Of a stretch of 11,602 nt of DNA, positions 7,432 through 11,602 are shown piece after piece. This stretch comes from Gemmatimonadota bacterium. GTDB lineage: Bacteria; Gemmatimonadota; Gemmatimonadetes; Gemmatimonadales; Gemmatimonadaceae. The notes beneath the pieces are model-generated. The model did not search any database, was not told the DNA's origin, and worked only from the letters and a program-made list of their open reading frames with translations. The stretch covers positions 1 through 11,602 of the forward strand of contig CANGXK010000040.1 of NCBI GenBank assembly GCA_947457715.1, in the 5' to 3' direction. The position numbers and the translations under genes were made by a program. Numbering within the stretch: position 1 is the first letter of the stretch; every line of letters begins with the position of its first letter.

Positions 7432-9258
7432 ATGCGATCCTTCGGGCTCGCCCGCTTGTCCCTCGCTGCCACCGTGTGCGGCCTGGTCACCCTTCCCGCG
7501 CTGGTGTCCGCGCAGGGGGCGGCCAAGACCAACCAGTACGGCAATCCCGCCACGCTCAAGCCGGCGCCGACCAAGGCGGCCATCGACGTGCGCGATCTGC
7601 AGATCCGGCTCTACCAGTTTGCCGACGACTCCATGCTCGGCCGTCAGGTGGGCCGGGTCGGCAACAAGAAGGGTACCGACTTGATTGCCACCGAGGTCCA
7701 GCGCCTCGGCCTGCTCCCCGGGGGGGACAACGGCACGTACTTTCAGGTGCTGCCGTACCACCTGCGGAAGTTCACCGACCATTCGCGCCTCACGGTGGAC
7801 GGCAATCCGATCATCTGGAACGCGGATTTCGTCGCCATCCCGGGGCAGCGCGCGCCGCGGCCGATCGCCGGTGCGCAGGTGGTGTTCGGCGGAACGCAGG
7901 GCGACTCCGCCACGCAGATCTCGGCCGCCGACGCGGCCGGAAAGTTCGTCGTGCTGCTCCCGAACCCCGGCGGACCGCGCGGCGGACAGGGACAGGCGTT
8001 CGCCGTGCGCGGTGGCGCGGCCCCGCCCCGCTCACGCTTCGAGGAAGCCGCGGCGGTGGCCACGATCGATCTCGATGCGCTCACTTTGGCGCAGCGCGTG
8101 GCGCTGAACGATCCGACCGTTGCGACGGCCGTGGCCACGCCACGTGGCGCGCCATTGGGTGCCGCCGGTGCCGCGGCCGCTTCGGGGCCGGTCGATTCGA
8201 TCGCGCTGCTCAAGCAGCAACTCTCGACGGCCCTGCCGCAGGCGGCGCTTCGCCTCACCCGTGACGCCGCCGCGCGCTTGTTCAATCGCACGTCGATCGA
8301 TGGACTGGCCGCGGGAATGAAGGGCGGCACCGTGACGGCGTCGCTCGAGTTCGTGGAGTTGCCCACCGAATGGGCCCGCAACGTCGTCGCCGTCGTGCCG
8401 GGCAGCGATCCCGTGCTGAAGCATCAGTACGTGGCCATCGGCGCCCACAACGATCACGTGGGCATCACCACGCCGGTGGACAAGGACTCGATTCGCGCCT
8501 TCAATATCGAGAAGAACAAGCTGCTGCTGGCGAACAACATGCAGGGGCTCGGTCCGGATATCCTGACGAAGATCCGCGTCAACATGGACAGCATCCGCAG
8601 GGTGCATCCGAAGGCGCGTCTCGACTCGATCAACAATGGGGCCGACGACGACGGCTCGGGCTCGATGGGCGTGCTGGAGATCGCCGAAGCGATGATGGCG
8701 ATGCCGGTCAAGCCCAAGCGCTCCACGCTGTTCATCTGGCACACCGGTGAGGAGGGTGGCCTCGTGGGCTCGGCGTTCTTCACGCGCAATCCCACGGTGC
8801 CCATCGACTCCGTGGTGGCACAGCTCAACGTGGACATGATCGGTCGTGGCCGCGCCGAGGATCTGCCGGGCGGCGGACCGGATTACGTGGGCGTCGTCGG
8901 CTCGTTCTTCGACTCGAAGGATCTGGGCGAAACGGTACAGACGGTGAACAAACGCCAGGCGAATCCGCTCACATTCGACTACAAGTTCGACGAGCCGATT
9001 GCGTGGAGCGGCTACAACAACATCTACGGCCGCAGCGATCACTTCAACTACGCGCAGCAGGGCGTACCGATCGCGTTCTTCTTTACCGGACTGCACGGCG
9101 ACTACCACCAGCGCAGCGACGAGCCGGAGTTCATCGACTATCCGCACTATGCGAAGATCGCGAACTACATCAAGGAACTCGTGGTGGAAGTCGGCAACGG
9201 CCCGCGCCCGCGGTTGAACGGCACGCGTCCGGCCAAGCCCCGGGTGATCGTTCCGTAA
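7432..9258 (+). CDS. Secreted M28-family zinc metallopeptidase with PA-like insert
   Basis: The 608-residue product has a Sec signal peptide ending near VSAQ (about residue 26). M28 enzymes are two-zinc aminopeptidases or carboxypeptidases. The expected metal and catalytic residues are all present in order: His339 in GAHNDHVG, the bridging Asp within ADDDGSG (405-407), Glu440-Glu441 in HTGEEGGLVGS (general base and zinc ligand), Asp468 in LNVDMIGRG, and His559 in GDYHQRSDE. It should therefore be active. Residues about 60-140 form an N-terminal region common in these enzymes. About 143-300 is a PA-like insert (IAGAQVVFGG ... GKFVVLLPNPGG) interrupted by a Gly/Ala/Arg-rich low-complexity stretch. 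There are 65 residues between His339 and Asp405, more than in the classical small aminopeptidases. The tail after about residue 588 is basic and Pro-rich (RPRLNGTRPAKPRV). It has its own promoter region and a strong terminator, so it is probably monocistronic. Likely job: extracellular or periplasmic peptide degradation; the exact substrate is unknown. Confidence 0.95.
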   Translation: MRSFGLARLSLAATVCGLVTLPALVSAQGAAKTNQYGNPATLKPAPTKAAIDVRDLQIRLYQFADDSMLGRQVGRVGNKKGTDLIATEVQRLGLLPGGDNGTYFQVLPYHLRKFTDHSRLTVDGNPIIWNADFVAIPGQRAPRPIAGAQVVFGGTQGDSATQISAADAAGKFVVLLPNPGGPRGGQGQAFAVRGGAAPPRSRFEEAAAVATIDLDALTLAQRVALNDPTVATAVATPRGAPLGAAGAAAASGPVDSIALLKQQLSTALPQAALRLTRDAAARLFNRTSIDGLAAGMKGGTVTASLEFVELPTEWARNVVAVVPGSDPVLKHQYVAIGAHNDHVGITTPVDKDSIRAFNIEKNKLLLANNMQGLGPDILTKIRVNMDSIRRVHPKARLDSINNGADDDGSGSMGVLEIAEAMMAMPVKPKRSTLFIWHTGEEGGLVGSAFFTRNPTVPIDSVVAQLNVDMIGRGRAEDLPGGGPDYVGVVGSFFDSKDLGETVQTVNKRQANPLTFDYKFDEPIAWSGYNNIYGRSDHFNYAQQGVPIAFFFTGLHGDYHQRSDEPEFIDYPHYAKIANYIKELVVEVGNGPRPRLNGTRPAKPRVIVP

Positions 9259-9288
9259 GCGCGCGGTGTGCGACAAAAGCCAAATACG

Positions 9289-9325
9289 AAACGGGGCCCG
9301 GCATTTATTGCCGGGCCCCGTTTTT
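9289..9325. terminator. Strong intrinsic terminator between convergent genes
   Basis: A perfect 15-bp inverted repeat: 9289-9303 pairs with 9309-9323 around the 5-nt loop TTTAT. The stem has a GC-rich core (CGGGGCCCGGC), with T5 at 9321-9325 on the plus strand. On the minus strand the stem is followed by TTT then CGTATTTG, so it can also stop transcription of the opposing PagL-like gene, whose TGA (9327-9325) abuts the T run. It lies 30 nt after the M28 stop codon. Confidence 0.92.
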
Positions 9326-9996
9326 CATCGCAGCTTCGACACCCGCACCGAGAAAATGTGCGAGTTCATGCCGGGGTTCGCACCACCCATGCTGGCATTC
9401 GACAAGTGATGCAGTTGATATCCCACCGCCAGCGCCTGTCGCTCGCCGATGCGACGTTCAAGAAAAAGCCCCGGCGCCACGGTGAAGTTGGCCTGCGTGG
9501 CCTTGCCGTACGGCACCACGCGCGAGAACCACGCCACGCCCGACGTTACGTTAAACAGCGCGTGTGTCTGTTCGCCGAGTGAAAACGCCGCTTCCGCTCC
9601 TAACGGCGCGAAGCCCACGCCATATACGTCGCGGATCGCGTAGCGCGACAAGCGTCGCGGATCGTTGGCCTCCCCGGGATTGGTTGCCGGGGTCGGCACG
9701 CGATTGGGCGGCGCCCCGGCCGTCACCAGCATCGCCGGCATGACCTCGCCAAGCCACGCGATGTGCACCCCCCGCATGCTGAACAGCGGCCTCGAAACCT
9801 GAATGGCCAGGGTGCGGAACGCGCCGTCGATCGTCTCGTTGTGCGACGCTGTGCGGGTGTCCACCGCCCCGCTCACCATGATGCTCACATGGGGACGTTG
9901 CGTGGCGGCCTGTGCCGGCAGCGCGGTCGGATAGCCTGGCGAGAGCAGGGCGGCGAGCACGATGCCCGGAAGGACATGACGAGCGGCGTAGGACAT
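9325..9996 (-). CDS. PagL-like acyloxyacyl hydrolase / lipid A 3-O-deacylase family outer-membrane protein
   Basis: From ATG 9996 the product is 223 residues, with a signal peptide ending near LPAQA (about residue 30). A candidate ribosome site GGGAG (reverse complement of 10007-10011) lies 10 nt upstream. The mature part looks like a small eight-stranded barrel: FRTLAIQVSRPLF, DVYGVGFAPLGAEAAFSL, HALFNVTSGVAWFS, then FLERRIGERQALAVGYQLHH. The C-terminal segment LHHLSNASMGGANPGMNSH matches the active-site region of the PagL family. In Pseudomonas PagL the catalytic triad is His, Ser and Glu with spacing 0, +2, +14. Here these positions are His197, Ser199 and Asn211, so the acid is replaced. 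PagL removes a 3-O-linked acyl chain from lipid A; whether this protein is active, or works on another acyl ester, is open. The frame remains open far upstream (to 10737), but that part is antisense to a TonB receptor and has no signal peptide. It ends at the shared terminator. Confidence 0.8.
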   Translation of the reverse strand: MSYAARHVLPGIVLAALLSPGYPTALPAQAATQRPHVSIMVSGAVDTRTASHNETIDGAFRTLAIQVSRPLFSMRGVHIAWLGEVMPAMLVTAGAPPNRVPTPATNPGEANDPRRLSRYAIRDVYGVGFAPLGAEAAFSLGEQTHALFNVTSGVAWFSRVVPYGKATQANFTVAPGLFLERRIGERQALAVGYQLHHLSNASMGGANPGMNSHIFSVRVSKLR

Positions 9997-10113
9997 CCCG
10001 AAGGGGCTCCCGGAGAGAGGGACGACGAATACTGCGGCGAATGATCGTACCGAGCGCGGCCGTGGGGGAAGGTCCCGCTGGGATCGTTTTCGGGCTTCGG
10101 GTACTTTACCGTG
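9997..10113. promoter_or_regulatory. Divergent intergenic region between the PagL-like gene and the TonB-dependent receptor
   Basis: The 117 bp hold the start signals of two divergent genes. On the plus strand TACTTT (10102-10107), a TANNNT-type -10, ends 6 nt before ATG 10114, and no Shine-Dalgarno is visible, so transcription could begin at or next to the start codon. On the minus strand TACGAT (reverse complement of 10044-10049) is a possible -10 without a clear -35. No convincing operator palindrome was found. Confidence 0.3.
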
Positions 10114-11602
10114 ATGCGCACCCTGTCCGTCGTTTCGTCGCGAGTACGAATCATCACGCTCGCGCTGTTCGCGCTGGCCGTCGTCGCCCCTGCTGCCGTC
10201 GTGGCACAGCCCACCGGCACCATCTCCGGCCGCGTCGTCAGTGCGGCCACCCGCGAGGCGATTCCCGGCGTCGTGGTGCAACTCCCGGCCACCGCATCCG
10301 GAACGCGCATGGCGGCGCTTTCCGACTCGGTCGGCCGCTTCGTGCTCCCCAACGTCCCGGTCGGCGTCACGCGCCTCGAGGTGCGCCGTCTCGGCTTCGC
10401 CCCGGTCGTGCGCAGCGACATCGTGGTCAGCACGGCCCGTAGCACCGAGGTGGTGATCGAACTCACGCCGGTCGCCACCGAGCTCGCATCGGTGACCGTG
10501 GCGCCGACCTATTTCCCGCCGTTGCCGCCGGCGTCGTTTCCGGTGTCCACGCAGCGGTTTGGCGCCGAGGAAGTGCGCCGCGCGCCGGGTGTGCAGGAAG
10601 ACGTGGTGCGCGCCGTGAGCGTGCTGCCCGGTGTCGGCGTCACCAGTGCAGGGCGCAACGACCTCGTCGTCCGCGGCGGGGCGCCGTTCGAGAATCTGTT
10701 CACGGTCGATGGCATCGAAGTGCCGAACATCAATCACTTCGGCACGCAGGGCTCTACCGGCGGCCCGCTATCGCTGATCAACGTGGCCTTCGTCGAGGAC
10801 GCCGCGTTGTCGGCCGGCGGCTTCGGCGTGCGCTTCGGCGACCGCACGGCCAGCGTCACCTCGATCCGCCTGCGCGAGGGCTCGCGCGATCGCATCAGCG
10901 GCTCCGTGAACATCTCGGCCACCGGAGGCGGCGCCTACGTGGAAGGGCCCCTTGGCGAGCGCGGGTCGTTCCTGCTGGGCGTGCGGCGCAGCTATCTCGA
11001 TTTCATCTTCAAGGCCGCGGGCTTCGGCTTCATCCCGAGCTACCGCGATCTTACGGGCAAGGCCGTGTGGCGGCCGTCGTCGCGCGATCAACTGTCGGCG
11101 GTGCTCATCGGGGCACAGGGCACGGTCACGTTCAACAACGAGACCGAGGAGAATCGCTTCGAGAACTCGCGTGTGGTTGCACCGCAGCAGGATCAATACT
11201 TTTCAGGGCTGATCTGGCAGCGCACGCTGTCCAAGGGGCTGCTCACCACCACGCTGGGGCGCACGTTCACGCGCTACACCACCACGCAGAACGACTCCGG
11301 AGGTCCCGGGCGCGAGCCCACGGTGGCCTTTACCGCCAACACCACCGAAGGTGAGCAGTCGTTGCGCACCGATCTACAGTGGCAGCTCGCCCCGCGCGTT
11401 GAGCTCGAGACCGGCGTGGTGGCCAAGTACGGCTCCGACCTGCGCTATGACCTCACCGTGCCGGGTGCGTTCCGCCGCGATGCGTCATTCGTGGAGCAGC
11501 CGTTGCGGCGCGACACGTCGTTCACCGCCACGCGCGGTGCGGTGTACACGCAAGCCACCTCGCGCCTCGGGGAGCGGCTGCGCCTCACCCTCGGCGTGCG
11601 CG
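10114..11602 (+). CDS. TonB-dependent receptor with N-terminal carboxypeptidase-regulatory-like domain (3' end outside window)
   Basis: The frame is open from ATG 10114 (or GTG 10111) to the window edge, 496 codons. A Sec signal peptide ends near VVAQ (about residue 32). Residues about 35-115 are a carboxypeptidase-regulatory-like beta-sandwich: GTISGRVVSAATREAIPGVV, DSVGRFVLPNVPVG, VRRLGFAP. A TonB-box-like ELASVTVAP follows at about 123-131. The plug starts near residue 149 (FGAEEVRRAPG) and contains SVLPGVGV, VVRGGAPFENLFTVDGIEVP (Arg187) and INHFG, then AGGFGVRFGDRTASV. After about residue 250 come barrel strands, for example GGGAYVEGPLGERGSFLLGV and LRTDLQWQLAPRVELETG. There is no STN domain, so no sign of anti-sigma-factor signalling. 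This differs from the SusC-type receptor at the left edge, and no susD follows within the window. It imports an unidentified substrate in a TonB-driven way. It is divergent from the PagL-like gene. Confidence 0.93.
   Translation, partial: MRTLSVVSSRVRIITLALFALAVVAPAAVVAQPTGTISGRVVSAATREAIPGVVVQLPATASGTRMAALSDSVGRFVLPNVPVGVTRLEVRRLGFAPVVRSDIVVSTARSTEVVIELTPVATELASVTVAPTYFPPLPPASFPVSTQRFGAEEVRRAPGVQEDVVRAVSVLPGVGVTSAGRNDLVVRGGAPFENLFTVDGIEVPNINHFGTQGSTGGPLSLINVAFVEDAALSAGGFGVRFGDRTASVTSIRLREGSRDRISGSVNISATGGGAYVEGPLGERGSFLLGVRRSYLDFIFKAAGFGFIPSYRDLTGKAVWRPSSRDQLSAVLIGAQGTVTFNNETEENRFENSRVVAPQQDQYFSGLIWQRTLSKGLLTTTLGRTFTRYTTTQNDSGGPGREPTVAFTANTTEGEQSLRTDLQWQLAPRVELETGVVAKYGSDLRYDLTVPGAFRRDASFVEQPLRRDTSFTATRGAVYTQATSRLGERLRLTLGVR

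Noticed and set aside
7716..7727. Run of seven G at the CCCCGGGGGGG stretch in the M28 gene, possible frameshift point
   Set aside because: The frame is continuous through it, with PGGDNGTYF preserved, so there is no sign of an error or programmed slip.
8032..9276. 414-codon open frame on the minus strand across the M28 gene
   Set aside because: The plus strand encodes complete M28 motifs over the same bases. The antisense product is Arg/His/Val-rich with no signal or domain, a typical by-product of high-GC coding sequence.
9997..10737. Upstream extension of the PagL-like reading frame (about 247 extra codons on the minus strand)
   Set aside because: It lies antisense to the TonB receptor's signal, regulatory and plug domains, is His/Arg/Asp-rich without recognisable motifs, and would bury the signal peptide that begins at 9996.
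1..11602. CRISPR array, tRNA/rRNA genes, insertion sequences, prophage or toxin-antitoxin genes
   Set aside because: I found no spaced direct repeats, cloverleaf-type sequence, transposase motifs or terminal inverted repeats. All the sequence is accounted for by envelope genes and short gaps.

Overview
The window is a GC-rich chromosomal segment whose genes nearly all encode exported or outer-membrane proteins. A SusC/RagA-type receptor beside a SusD remnant, many lipoprotein or Sec signal peptides, PD40-propeller and HEAT-repeat proteins, a PagL-like protein and a second TonB-dependent receptor all point to a Gram-negative bacterium. The combination of high GC with SusC/SusD genes suggests Gemmatimonadota rather than Bacteroidota. 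This assignment rests on gene style only; no rRNA or marker gene is present.

Layout, left to right. (1) Positions 1-999 (+) hold the C-terminal third of a SusC/RagA TonB-linked outer-membrane protein. (2) Positions 1026-1362 (+) hold a SusD/RagB-like lipoprotein reduced to about a fifth of normal size: an N-terminal lipoprotein piece in one frame and a C-terminal SusD-like piece in another. (3) Positions 1422-2420 (+) encode an unrecognised lipoprotein that converges on, and overlaps by 15 nt, the next gene. (4) On the minus strand, a HEAT-repeat/cyclophilin peptidyl-prolyl isomerase (7291 to 5342) runs into a gamma-glutamyltransferase (5345 to 2406) through a 4-nt GTGA overlap. The transferase has an unusual N-terminal PD40 propeller plus a tricorn-like helical segment. 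(5) Divergent from this pair is a secreted M28 zinc peptidase (7432-9258, +). (6) A perfect 15-bp hairpin (9289-9323) separates it from a convergent PagL-like acyl hydrolase (9996 to 9325, -). (7) A second TonB-dependent receptor with an N-terminal carboxypeptidase-regulatory-like domain starts at 10114 (+) and runs off the right edge.

Taken together, this is a cell-envelope and peptide-utilisation neighbourhood. It has outer-membrane import, periplasmic hydrolysis (M28 peptidase, gamma-glutamyl transfer or hydrolysis), a periplasmic foldase and possible lipid A modification. That functional grouping is inference; only the HEAT-cyclophilin/GGT pair shows clear operon structure. I see no tRNA, rRNA, CRISPR array, insertion sequence or phage gene. 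The items most worth a second look are the propeller-GGT fusion with all its cysteines just before the nucleophile, the collapsed susD, and the PagL-like protein with Asn at the position expected for the catalytic acid.
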